A stretch of DNA of 64,000 nt from JBFWVR01 sp050246635 (GTDB taxonomy: Bacteria > Acidobacteriota > Vicinamibacteria > Vicinamibacterales > UBA2999), in NCBI GenBank assembly GCA_050246635.1, contig JBFWVR010000003.1, positions 1-64,000 on the forward strand, read 5' to 3'. Shown here in pieces: positions 56,249 through 64,000 of this stretch (positions are counted from its first letter, which is position 1; every line of letters starts with the position of its first letter). Both the position numbers and the translations under genes were made by a program. The notes below the pieces were generated by a model that was given only the letters and a program-made list of their open reading frames with translations, did not search any database and was not told where the DNA came from.

Positions 56249-57213
56249 TTCACCCTCATCTTCACGTCGGCCTGCCTGTAATCGTGATACTGGACGTCGT
56301 AGCGCGCGGCCAGCGGGCCGAGCGCCAGCGCCAGCCGGAATCGCATCTGGATCGTGTCCGGCAGCCAGATGCCGGGGAAGGGTTCGCCCATCCGCATCGA
56401 CGCGCTGGCGCCTTCCACCCGCACGAGCGAACGGCCCGGCAGGAAGTCCATCTGGATGTCGTCGAGGTCGTAGCGCAGGATCTGGTGCGCCCGCGGCTCG
56501 ATCCACAGCGTCACGCGGGTGACCTTGTTCAGCTTCTCCTCGATCTCATCGTCCTGGTCGCGGACCCGCTGGTCCGGCCTCGTGCGGCCCTCGGTGAAGA
56601 GCTTCGTCGGGTAGTACTCGACCTTGAGGGTGTCGTGCCCATCGACCCGCTCGCGGCCGACCAGCGCGTACTGGCCGGGATCGAACTTGAACCGCAGGAA
56701 GTACGCCGCTGACACGAAGCGCGGCTCCACCGTCTGCCGCAGGGCGTCGTCCATGGGGTCGACCGACGCGGGCACGGTTGCGCCCGTCGCATCGGCGCCG
56801 GGAGCGTCCGCGGCCGTCGTCGCCGGGTCCGCTCCGCTTCCGGCGGCGCGCACCTCGCGACGGCGTGCGCGCCGGAGCCACTCGGCCTCGTACCGGCGGC
56901 GCTCCGCCTCACCTATCGCGACCCCGTCCGCGGACAGGGGGCTGCGCACGAACAGGCCCTCCTTGACGAACCAGCTGTACTCGCGGCGGAAGCCGTAGAG
57001 CGGGCCGCCGCCCGGCCCGGTGACGCGCAGCGTCTCGCGCTCCTCGAGCACGTACTGCTGGAGCTTCTTCCAGTTCTCGTCGCGCGTGGCGAGCACACGC
57101 TCCATGAAGGCGTCGAGATCGGTCTGCGCGACCGCCGCGAGACGACCGGGCAGCAGGGCCAGGAGCGCGGCAGCAAGAGAGAGGGCGAGCGAGGCGCGAC
57201 GCATCACGCGCAT
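56245..57213 (-). CDS. Exported LolA/outer-membrane-lipoprotein-sorting-like protein
   Basis: The 322-residue protein has a signal peptide (ALSLAAALLALLPGRLAAVAQ), a helical DLDAFMERVLATRDENWKKLQQYVLEERE segment, an Ala/Asp-rich low-complexity insert (about 125-155), and a beta-rich C-terminal part resembling LolA folds (YALVGRERVDGHDTLKVEYYPTKLF, KVTRVTLWIEPRAHQILRYDLDDIQ). It overlaps the Omp85 gene. I infer a periplasmic partner role. Confidence 0.6.
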   Translation of the reverse strand: MRVMRRASLALSLAAALLALLPGRLAAVAQTDLDAFMERVLATRDENWKKLQQYVLEERETLRVTGPGGGPLYGFRREYSWFVKEGLFVRSPLSADGVAIGEAERRRYEAEWLRRARRREVRAAGSGADPATTAADAPGADATGATVPASVDPMDDALRQTVEPRFVSAAYFLRFKFDPGQYALVGRERVDGHDTLKVEYYPTKLFTEGRTRPDQRVRDQDDEIEEKLNKVTRVTLWIEPRAHQILRYDLDDIQMDFLPGRSLVRVEGASASMRMGEPFPGIWLPDTIQMRFRLALALGPLAARYDVQYHDYRQADVKMRVK

Positions 57214-57301
57214 GACGGACTCCGGGCCCGGCGTGGGCCGGGCGGGCAGGGGCAGGCGTTCGGCAGATCTACGGCTTTGACGGGGTCGCGGCGCCGGAAG
57301 T

Positions 57302-59038
57302 TCAGTGCGTCGTCGAGTCGGACGAGCGCTCGTAGACGACCTTGCCGTCGAAGATGGTCGTGCGCACGACGGCGTCGGTGAGGCGCTCCGGGGGAAGGTC
57401 GAAGATGTCCTCGGTCAGGATCACGACATCGGCCAGCATGTCGCGGTCGAGCACGCCCTTCCGATGCTCGTCGAACGACGCCCAGGCCGCGTTGCGCGTG
57501 GAGGCGTCGATGGCCGCGGCCAGCGCCAGCCGCTCCTCGGGCACAAGGCCGCCATCGGGCAGGCCCTCGAGCGTGGTGCGGTTCACCGCGACGTGCAGGC
57601 CCGGCAACGGGTCGAGGGTCGCCACGGGCCAGTCGCTGCCAAAGGCCAGCCGCGCGCCGGAGGTGCGCAACGTCTCGAACATCCAGCCTCGCCGGGCGCG
57701 TTCGGGACCGAGATTGGCCGTCCAGACGTCCGACGGACCGACGACGGGCACCGCGTGGTACGGCTGCATCGACGCGACGACGCCCAGCTCCGCGAAGCGC
57801 GGGATGTCGGCGGGATCGAGGGTCTCGATGTGCTCGATGCGGTGCCGCCGGCCGCGGGGGGGCGCGGGATTGGCCGCCGCGGCCTGCTCGTAGGCATCGA
57901 GCGCCATGCGCACGCTGCGATCCCCAATCGCGTGGATGAGGATCTGCCAGCCGTCGCGGTCCAGGAGGCGCACGATCCTCTGCAGCGTGGCCGGCGTCAT
58001 GGTCGGCGTGCCGCTCTCGCGCGGGTTCGTGGCGTACGGCTCGAGCAGCGCGGCCGTGAACGACTCGACGACGCCGTCGAGGATGAGCTTGATCGACCCG
58101 GTCTTGAAAAGCGGATCGTCCGGGAACCGGCGGCGGAGCGCATCGAACCGCGCCAGCGTCTTCTCGTCGAGCGACCCGTCAGCGGAGAGCGCCGCGTAGA
58201 CGCGGACCGACAGCTCACCGGAACGGCGCAAGGCGTCGTAGAGCTCGAGCTCGTCGGCGGTGCCGCTGGCGTTCTGGACGCTGGTGACACCCAGCCGGTT
58301 GGCCTGCCGGATCGCCGCGCGCAGCGCGTCGAGCTTCTCGTCGGCCGACGGCGCGGGCATCCGCCGCTCGACGAGGCCCATGGCGGCCTCCTTCAGCACA
58401 CCGCTCGGCTCACCCGATCGCGGATCCCGCCCGATGATGCCGTTCGGCGGGTTCGGCGTGCGCCGCGTGATGCCGGCGGCGGCCAGCGCCGCCGAGTTCA
58501 CCCAGGCCGTGTGGCCGTCGAACGCCTCCAGGTACGCCGGGCGATCCGGGACGACGGCGTCGAGCGCCTGTCGGGTGGGCATGCCGCCGGGAAAGGCGTC
58601 GTAATACCAGCCGCGGCCCGCCACCCAGGCGCGATCGGGATGGGCCCCGGCCCATGCCCCGATGGCCTCCGCCACGGCCTCGGCGGTCGCGGCCTCCGAC
58701 AGGTCCACCCCCGTCAGGCCCAGCCCGCCACTCAGGAAGTGCACGTGCGCATCGTCGAAGCCCGGCAGCACGCTGCCGCCGTCGGCGTCGATGACCTCGG
58801 TCTGGGCACGGCGGAGCCGGCGAATCTCGGCATTGCTGCCGACGGCGAGGATCTTGTTGCCCTGGATCGCGACGGCTTCGGCGAAGCGGTCGTCCGGCTG
58901 GCCGGTGTAGACGTGGCCGTTGACGATGATCAGATCGACGGGCCCAACCTCGTCACGCTGCGCGCCGACGATGAGACCGGCGATCAACGTGGCGCCGACG
59001 ATGGTCGCGACGACGTATGCCGTCAGCCGGGCCGCCAT
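57302..59038 (-). CDS. YtcJ-like metal-dependent amidohydrolase
   Basis: The 578-residue protein has an N-terminal membrane/signal segment (AYVVATIVGATLIAGLIVGAQ) and the amidohydrolase fold: GFDDAHVHFLSGGLGL with the HxH metal ligands (about 84-86), AWVAGRGWYYDAFPGGMPTR, IHAIGDRSVRMALDAYE, RHRIEHIETL and AFGSDWPV. Family members hydrolyse N-substituted formamides or related amides; the substrate here is unknown. It is divergent from panE. Confidence 0.87.
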   Translation of the reverse strand: MAARLTAYVVATIVGATLIAGLIVGAQRDEVGPVDLIIVNGHVYTGQPDDRFAEAVAIQGNKILAVGSNAEIRRLRRAQTEVIDADGGSVLPGFDDAHVHFLSGGLGLTGVDLSEAATAEAVAEAIGAWAGAHPDRAWVAGRGWYYDAFPGGMPTRQALDAVVPDRPAYLEAFDGHTAWVNSAALAAAGITRRTPNPPNGIIGRDPRSGEPSGVLKEAAMGLVERRMPAPSADEKLDALRAAIRQANRLGVTSVQNASGTADELELYDALRRSGELSVRVYAALSADGSLDEKTLARFDALRRRFPDDPLFKTGSIKLILDGVVESFTAALLEPYATNPRESGTPTMTPATLQRIVRLLDRDGWQILIHAIGDRSVRMALDAYEQAAAANPAPPRGRRHRIEHIETLDPADIPRFAELGVVASMQPYHAVPVVGPSDVWTANLGPERARRGWMFETLRTSGARLAFGSDWPVATLDPLPGLHVAVNRTTLEGLPDGGLVPEERLALAAAIDASTRNAAWASFDEHRKGVLDRDMLADVVILTEDIFDLPPERLTDAVVRTTIFDGKVVYERSSDSTTH

Positions 59039-59162
59039 AGCCGGATTCTAGCATTGTGATAGAACGTAGGCCACGGCGGCGTGCCCGCGTGGTTTCCACC
59101 GGATCCAGGCCGGAATCCGGCGCCCGGGCCGCGATTTCACCCGCCAGCGGGGGACACGGACG

Positions 59163-60110
59163 ATGCGATTTGCGATTGTGGGGTCGGGAGCGGTCGGGGG
59201 CTATTTCGGCGCGCGGCTGGCGCGCACCGGGCAGGACGTCAGCTTCATCGCGCGAGGCGCGCACCTGGCGGCCATCCGCGAGCGGGGACTGGCCATCCGC
59301 AGCGACCGGCTGGGCGACTTCACGGTCACCGCGCCGGCCGAGAGCGATGCCGCGCGTATCGGGCCCGTGGACGTCGTCATCTTTGCCGTGAAGACCTACG
59401 ACAACGGCTCGGCCCTGCCCCTGCTCGCGCCCCTGATCGGCCCCGACACCGTCGTGCTGACGCTCCAGAACGGCGTCGACAGCTCGGAGCAGGTCGCCGG
59501 CGCGGTGGGGCAGGAGCGTGTGCTGGGTGGCACGACCTACGTCGCGACGTCGATCACCGAGCCGGGTGTGATCGTGCAGACCGGCGTGCACCGCTCGATC
59601 ATCTTCGGGGAGGTCTTCGGTGACACCAGCCGGATCTCGCCGCGGGCGCAGGCCATCGCCGACGTCATGGCGCCGGCGGACATCCAGGTCACGGTGGTGC
59701 CGGACGGCCGCGTGCCCATCTGGGACAAGTTCGTCTACCTCGCGCCGTTCGCCGGCTTCACCGGGGCGGCGCGGCTGCCGATTGGCGGCATCTGGACCTA
59801 TCCGCACGTGCGCGAGATGTTCTACGCGGCGTCGCGCGAGATTGCAGCCATCGCGAAGGCGGAGGGCGTGACGATTTCCGCCGACCGGTTCCAGACGCTC
59901 GAGGAGTACATGACGAACATCCCGCCGACGACGAAGTCGTCGCTGCTCGTCGACCTCGACGCCGGGAAACGCATCGAGGTGGAGGCGCTGCACGGTGCCG
60001 CGGTGCGCCGGGCCGCGAAGCTGGGCATCCCGGTGCCCATCACCGCCACGCTCTATGCGCTGCTGAAGGCATGGGAGGACGGCGATCCCCGGCCGGTCAA
60101 CGGGCGGTGA
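59163..60110 (+). CDS. panE: 2-dehydropantoate 2-reductase family protein
   Basis: The 315-residue protein has the NADPH motif MRFAIVGSGAVGGYFGARLA, VIFAVKTYDNGSA with the catalytic Lys, LQNGVDSSE and the C-terminal domain SSLLVDLDAGKRIEVEALHGAAVR. It reduces ketopantoate for pantothenate synthesis, or a related 2-oxo acid; paralogs are common, so the exact role is less sure than the family. Confidence 0.85.
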   Translation: MRFAIVGSGAVGGYFGARLARTGQDVSFIARGAHLAAIRERGLAIRSDRLGDFTVTAPAESDAARIGPVDVVIFAVKTYDNGSALPLLAPLIGPDTVVLTLQNGVDSSEQVAGAVGQERVLGGTTYVATSITEPGVIVQTGVHRSIIFGEVFGDTSRISPRAQAIADVMAPADIQVTVVPDGRVPIWDKFVYLAPFAGFTGAARLPIGGIWTYPHVREMFYAASREIAAIAKAEGVTISADRFQTLEEYMTNIPPTTKSSLLVDLDAGKRIEVEALHGAAVRRAAKLGIPVPITATLYALLKAWEDGDPRPVNGR

Positions 60111-60143
60111 GGATCTCGTGCCCGGCCGGGATACGATCCTGAG

Positions 60144-60986
60144 GTGATCGATCCCGCCCTCGTGGAAGTGACGGTCGGGCTGGCGGCCCTCGTCGGGCTG
60201 GCCGGCGCGGTGGCCGGTGCGCTTGGCGCGCTGCTCGGGTTAGGGGGCGGCGTCTTCCTCGTGCCGTTCCTCGTGATCGGCCTGCACCTGCCGATGCGGC
60301 TGGCCGTCGGCGTCAGCCTCACCACCGTCATCGCGACGTCGAGCGCCGTCACGGCCGGGACGGCGGGACGCCAGCTCATCAACCTGAAGCTCGGCCTGCT
60401 GCTGGAGGTGGCCACCGCCGCGGGCGGGCTCCTCGGGGGGCTGACGGCGCAGGCGCTCGCGCCTCGTACGCTCGCGTGGCTGTTCAGCGCGGTGACCGGC
60501 GGCATCGCGCTGGTCACGCTCGCGCGCCTGCATCGGCGCAACATCCTCGAGGACACCGTTGATCCCGGGCGGTGGGGCGGACGCTTCCACGACGAGGACA
60601 CGGGGCGCACGGTCACCTACCGCGTGCGGCGCCTGCCGGTGGCCATGGTCGGTTCCTTCCTGGCCGGCAACCTCTCGACGCTGCTCGGAATCGGCGGCGG
60701 GGTGATCAAGGTGCCGATGCTGAACGCGTGGTGCGGGGTGCCGATGCGGGTCGCGGCGGCGACGAGCGCGTTCATGATCGGCGTGACGGCGACGTCGGGC
60801 GCGTTCGTGTACTACGGGCAGGGCGCGATCGTGCCGTCGCTGGCGGCGGCGGCCGTGCTGGGGGTGCAGATCGGCTCGACCGCCGGCCTGCGGTTCAGCG
60901 GGCGCTCGCGCGTGCGGGAGTTGAAGCTGCTGATGGCCGTCGTGCTGCTCGTCGTGGCGGTGCTGATGTTCTGGAGAGTGGGCTGA
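60144..60986 (+). CDS. TSUP (TauE/SafE) family anion exporter
   Basis: The 280-residue protein has eight helices in two repeats, each with the family motif: GALGALLGLGGGVFLVPFLV and GNLSTLLGIGGGVIKVPML. TSUP proteins move sulfite, sulfoacetate or other anions. It overlaps the DUF1634 gene by one base (TGATG), a pairing often seen, so the two probably form a complex. Confidence 0.9.
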   Translation: MIDPALVEVTVGLAALVGLAGAVAGALGALLGLGGGVFLVPFLVIGLHLPMRLAVGVSLTTVIATSSAVTAGTAGRQLINLKLGLLLEVATAAGGLLGGLTAQALAPRTLAWLFSAVTGGIALVTLARLHRRNILEDTVDPGRWGGRFHDEDTGRTVTYRVRRLPVAMVGSFLAGNLSTLLGIGGGVIKVPMLNAWCGVPMRVAAATSAFMIGVTATSGAFVYYGQGAIVPSLAAAAVLGVQIGSTAGLRFSGRSRVRELKLLMAVVLLVVAVLMFWRVG

Positions 60987-61273
60987 TGGATGCGCGCATC
61001 GAGGCGCAGGTCGGCAAGGTCCTGTCGGTGGGGGTCATCGTCAGCTCCGCGGCGCTCGCGCTGGGGCTGGCCCTCGCGCTGGTCATGGGACAGGCCTATC
61101 CGCCGGCGCGGCTGCTGCTGAGCATCGGGCTCATCGTGCTCATGGCGACGCCCGTCGCGCGCGTCGCCTTCTCGGCGGTGGCGTTCGCGTGGACCCGGGA
61201 CTGGCTCTTCGCGACGCTGGCGGGCATCGTGTTCGTGGTGCTCATGGGGAGCATCGTGCTCGGCGTGGGGTGA
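60986..61273 (+). CDS. DUF1634 membrane protein
   Basis: The 95-residue protein has three membrane helices (LSVGVIVSSAALALGLALALVM, RLLLSIGLIVLMATPVARVAFS, WLFATLAGIVFVVLMGSIVLG), the DUF1634 layout. ATG at 60986 shares its A with the stop codon of the exporter gene. Members regularly follow TSUP genes; their role is unknown. Confidence 0.88.
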   Translation: MDARIEAQVGKVLSVGVIVSSAALALGLALALVMGQAYPPARLLLSIGLIVLMATPVARVAFSAVAFAWTRDWLFATLAGIVFVVLMGSIVLGVG

Positions 61274-61341
61274 TCGACGACGCACGGCGGGGGCCACGGA
61301 GACACGAGGACACAGAGGCGCCCGTGCTGCGTTGTCTCAAG

Positions 61342-61988
61342 GCGGACACGGAGACACGGAGGCACGGAGGCACGGAGAGGTGATCGTGAGGCGGCGGGCT
61401 GCACCCGAGGGGTGCAGCCGGGGAGCGCAAGGGCCACGCACCACAAGACGCGCCTTCTTGCGCCCAGGCGTCTCGTGCCGCGCGGCCCTCGCCCTCCCCG
61501 GTGGCGCCGCTGCGCGGCGCACCCCGCCGCGGACGTGCGGCACACCACTCGTCTGCCGCGACACACTCAGAGCACGACTCGCCGAATGCCGTGCTTGAGT
61601 GCTGCCACGTTGAAGTTCACGAGCAGCCCCACCTTCAGCCCGCTGACCTGCAAGTAGGTCAATACCTGCCTGGCGTGAACGGGGGCCAACGCATCCACGG
61701 CTTTCACCTCGACGACCACACGATCGTCGACGATGAAGTCGGGGCGGTGGACGCCAACGATCGTGCCCTTGTACCAGACCTGCAGCGTTGGCTCGCGCAC
61801 GACCGGGACCTCCTGCTCGTGCAATTCGATGGCCAGTGCGTTCGCGTACGAGTATTCGCGCAGGCCTGGCCCCATTGCCTTATGGACGGCAATCGCCGCG
61901 GCGATGACCACGTCTGTTGTCGCTTCGTGCAGCAGCATTGGTGCCTCCGTGCCTCCGTGCCTCCGTGCCTCCGTGCCTCCGTGTCCGC
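61342..61988. mobile_element. Inverted-repeat-bounded module carrying a GxxExxY gene
   Basis: The left arm (61342-61378) and, in reverse, the right arm (61941-61988) are built from GCGGACACGGAG followed by 8-bp CACGGAGG units (about three on the left, five on the right). They enclose one small ORF. A degenerate similar stretch precedes the left arm at 61285-61320. The layout is the same as for the S23 module at 54376-54982, with unrelated arm sequence. Confidence 0.7.
61567..61938 (-). CDS. GxxExxY-family protein (predicted PD-(D/E)xK nuclease-like)
   Basis: The 123-residue protein has the name-giving motif in MGPGLREYSYANALAIEL (about 26-43) and a nuclease-like HRPDFIVDDRVVVEVKA (about 70-86) that supplies D...ExK. 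The family (TIGR04256) has no proven activity. The ATG at 61938 lies two bases inside the right arm of the inverted-repeat module; the open frame upstream only translates the repeats. Confidence 0.82.
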   Translation of the reverse strand: MLLHEATTDVVIAAAIAVHKAMGPGLREYSYANALAIELHEQEVPVVREPTLQVWYKGTIVGVHRPDFIVDDRVVVEVKAVDALAPVHARQVLTYLQVSGLKVGLLVNFNVAALKHGIRRVVL

Positions 61989-62009
61989 ATTGCCAGGCAG
62001 GCGAGGTCG

Positions 62010-64000
62010 TCACCCTCGGAGGGCGGTGGCCCGTTCGTAGTCCCGCATGCACTCATCCCGAATGCCCTGTTCGATGAGAGGAAAGCTCCTCAGCACGTGC
62101 CGGTAGTCGTCCGGCGTGAGGTGGTAGAGCGACGCCGCGATGGTGTTTGCCGTCACCCATGCGTCTGGCGCGCCTTCGAGCCCTCCCTCCATGAGCCGCC
62201 GTGCCAGGGCGCCGAGACGGCGGTGAACGCGTGAGCCCGACGGAGGGCGGGGCACGGGGAGCGCGTGCATGAGGGCGGTCGTGACGTGGACCGAAACGCG
62301 GCGGCGCACGAGGTAGTTCGCCACCAGTGAGTTGAGGAGGGCGAGCAGGCAGTGCTGGTCCGACTCCGGCAGGCAGGTCCGCAGGCAGAACACCGTGTGC
62401 GTCGAGACGGTGAAGGGCGGGAGCATGGCCGCAATCAGGGTGAGCCGATTGCCCGCGCCAGCGACGTCGCGGTAGGCGAGCCGGGCGCGTGTCCAGGCGC
62501 CGTCGGGCAGGAGGGCGGCGGCCGTGTCGCGCGGCAGCCAGGCGGCGCACGCCGTGAGGTCTGCGCGGAAGGACGCCAGGTGCTTGCCTTCGGCGACAGG
62601 CACCGCGCCGCCGGAGGCGTGGCCGATGAAGTGGCGCCGGTCGTCGGTCGCGTTGAGCTCCCGGCCGAACCGCGCGCCCCAGCCCGACCCGTCGGCGAGG
62701 CGCGGCGCGTGCCGCACCGCCCGATCGACGATCGCCAGATCGCGTGGCGAGGGGAGATCGGGGATCGACAGGTGACCGGGGTCCCAGCGGTCGAGCAGCC
62801 CACGCGAGAGTGACAGGCGGTCCGTGTCCGGCGGGTCGTCACCGGCGCGGTCGCCCCAGGTGTCGAGCACGTCGGGATCGGTGAGGCCGAACCGCGCCGC
62901 AAAGCGCTCCGTGCGCAGGCCAGCCGTCGTGACCAGCAGCAGGAACCGCATCGAGCGATGGATGGGAAACACGCCCGCGCGGTTCTCGAAGCTCGCCAGC
63001 GTGTCGACCGCGGTGCCGTCGAGCACACGGCGCCGCAGCGCGGCGCTGCCGTGATCGGAGGCGAAGCCGCCGGGCAGGATGAGGCCGATGCGGGCACCCG
63101 GTCGCGCGATCTGGAGGGCGCGCTCGACGAAGAGCTGATACCGGTTCACCTGTCCGCCACCCTGGAAGCGGTACAGGCCGGAGCGACGCACGAACGCGAG
63201 CTCGTCCCGACAGGCGCGCCGCGCCGCCTCGCGGTCGACGGCACCGCCGGTGTCGGCCCGCACCATTTCCCACGGCGGGTTGCCCAGGACCGCATCGAAC
63301 CCGCCATCGGGCCGGCGCCGGCCGTCCGCGTCGAAGAAGACCTCGGGGAACGCCAGCTCCCAGTGCACGGGACGCAGGCGGGCCGCGGCCGTTGCCGCGC
63401 GCGCCAGGAGGGGGCGTGCCTGGTTCGCGCCCAGCATCGCCGGGCGGCCCAACGCGTGCGCGATGAGGTCGCCCGTGAGCCCGGGTCCAGCCGACACGTC
63501 GTGCCAGGCGACCGACCAGATGTCGCACGCCTCGCGCAGCCGGCCGAGCGGTGTGCCGGGCGACATGAGCCGGGCATGGCGCCGCTCCTGATCACGAACC
63601 TCGGCCGGCTCGGCGGCGGCCACGGCCAGGCGGAGGCGATCCGGCAACACGGCGGCCATCACGTCGCGCGTGCCGTCGCCTTCGAAGAGCGGCAGCGCCG
63701 GCGGCTGGCGCGCCCCCGGACGCACGCCGGGAAGCCGGTGCAGGTCGGCGAGTCGCGCCCCACGCAGGCTGTCGCCGCAGAGGAGGTGATGGTCGAGGAA
63801 GGTCAGCGGGCGGTCGGCCGCCAGCGTCGTGAGCCACAGCGACAACTGGGCGAGCTGCACGGCCATCGGGTTCTGGTCGACACCGAACAGGCACCGGCTG
63901 CCAATCTCCCGCCGCAACGCGGCGCGCGATGCGGCGGTGACATCGGCCGGCTGCCACTCGCCGCTCGCCAGCCGCGCCTCCTCACACGCCGCCGCGAGGA
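62010..64000 (-). CDS. Eco57I-like restriction-modification N6-adenine DNA methylase, 5'-truncated by the window
   Basis: At least 663 codons are inside the window and the frame stays open to the right edge. The SAM-binding part has LFGVDQNPMAVQLAQLSLWL, and the catalytic motif IV is NPPW in FDAVLGNPPWEMV (about 215 residues later), typical of type IIG or BREX/Pgl-type N6-adenine methylases. The C-terminal half (SLVANYLVRRRVSVHVT..., LPVPRPPSG) looks like a target-recognition domain. The nuclease or N-terminal domain would be outside the window, so restriction activity cannot be judged. No other defence gene is visible. Confidence 0.82.
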   Translation of the reverse strand, partial: LAAACEEARLASGEWQPADVTAASRAALRREIGSRCLFGVDQNPMAVQLAQLSLWLTTLAADRPLTFLDHHLLCGDSLRGARLADLHRLPGVRPGARQPPALPLFEGDGTRDVMAAVLPDRLRLAVAAAEPAEVRDQERRHARLMSPGTPLGRLREACDIWSVAWHDVSAGPGLTGDLIAHALGRPAMLGANQARPLLARAATAAARLRPVHWELAFPEVFFDADGRRRPDGGFDAVLGNPPWEMVRADTGGAVDREAARRACRDELAFVRRSGLYRFQGGGQVNRYQLFVERALQIARPGARIGLILPGGFASDHGSAALRRRVLDGTAVDTLASFENRAGVFPIHRSMRFLLLVTTAGLRTERFAARFGLTDPDVLDTWGDRAGDDPPDTDRLSLSRGLLDRWDPGHLSIPDLPSPRDLAIVDRAVRHAPRLADGSGWGARFGRELNATDDRRHFIGHASGGAVPVAEGKHLASFRADLTACAAWLPRDTAAALLPDGAWTRARLAYRDVAGAGNRLTLIAAMLPPFTVSTHTVFCLRTCLPESDQHCLLALLNSLVANYLVRRRVSVHVTTALMHALPVPRPPSGSRVHRRLGALARRLMEGGLEGAPDAWVTANTIAASLYHLTPDDYRHVLRSFPLIEQGIRDECMRDYERATALRG

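Noticed and set aside
61941..61988. Possible CRISPR or minisatellite with coding function
   Set aside because: It is a run of 8-bp units without spacers; it makes more sense as one arm of the inverted-repeat module.

Overview
The window is GC-rich, densely coding DNA, most likely from an Acidobacteriota chromosome (a Vicinamibacteria-like lineage is my best guess). The clues are an acidobacterial-type duplicated MacB/FtsX permease (ADOP) at the left edge, the gene style, and the low-complexity direct repeats between genes. This placement is inference; no rRNA gene is present to prove it.

Region 1 (1-5.6 kb): the start of an IS5-like element abuts an ADOP permease. Next comes a small winged-helix protein, then a cupin, a hemerythrin, a Crp/Fnr-type regulator and a DUF1858 redox protein. 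Three copies of one palindrome, TTGCG-N4-CGCAA, sit before the last group and look like sites for that regulator.

Region 2 (5.6-29.4 kb): a stress or quiescence island. It encodes two paralogous sigma-54 activators of the XylR/DmpR/MopR type, a thioredoxin-fold protein, a Rieske ferredoxin with its reductase, transaldolase, a GH15 glucoamylase, DUF488 and AlkA-like proteins, a fused alpha/beta 2-oxoacid dehydrogenase E1, a diadenylate-cyclase-like protein, glutamate dehydrogenase, an HPF-type ribosome hibernation factor, a TRIC channel, Dps, two tandem-domain universal stress proteins and a K+/Na+:H+ antiporter. Upstream of five transcription units I read the same signal: one or two imperfect inverted repeats of the form TTTCA-N3-TGAAA, usually as a pair 19 bp apart, followed 45-90 bp downstream by a sigma-54 -24/-12 element. 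I propose that the two activators bind these pairs and coordinate carbon-reserve use, ribosome hibernation and DNA/protein protection. Both keep the phenol- and zinc-binding residues of MopR although no aromatic catabolism genes are nearby.

Region 3 (29.5-39.9 kb): a respiratory-type operon on the minus strand (cytochrome b/NarI-like subunit, molybdopterin oxidoreductase, four-cluster ferredoxin, Tat-anchored Rieske protein, small membrane protein, TDT/SLAC1 transporter) next to an NnrS-family protein. A divergent operon encodes a MarR regulator, a ClC protein with CBS domains and a methyltransferase. The substrate of the Mo enzyme is unknown.

Region 4 (40-64 kb): mostly housekeeping and envelope genes: secreted kinase-like protein, RluA synthase, cysteine synthase, M48 protease, double FKBP, FnIII/lamin-tail protein, sucAB, HAD phosphatase, chlorite-dismutase-like protein, Omp85 protein with a LolA-like partner, amidohydrolase, ketopantoate reductase, TSUP exporter and a truncated Eco57I-like DNA methylase. 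Between them lie two small modules, each a short ORF enclosed by inverted repeats: a four-helix-bundle S23 gene (54376-54982) and a GxxExxY gene (61342-61988). There is also an empty hairpin version at 53369-53437, and single copies of similar repeats elsewhere.
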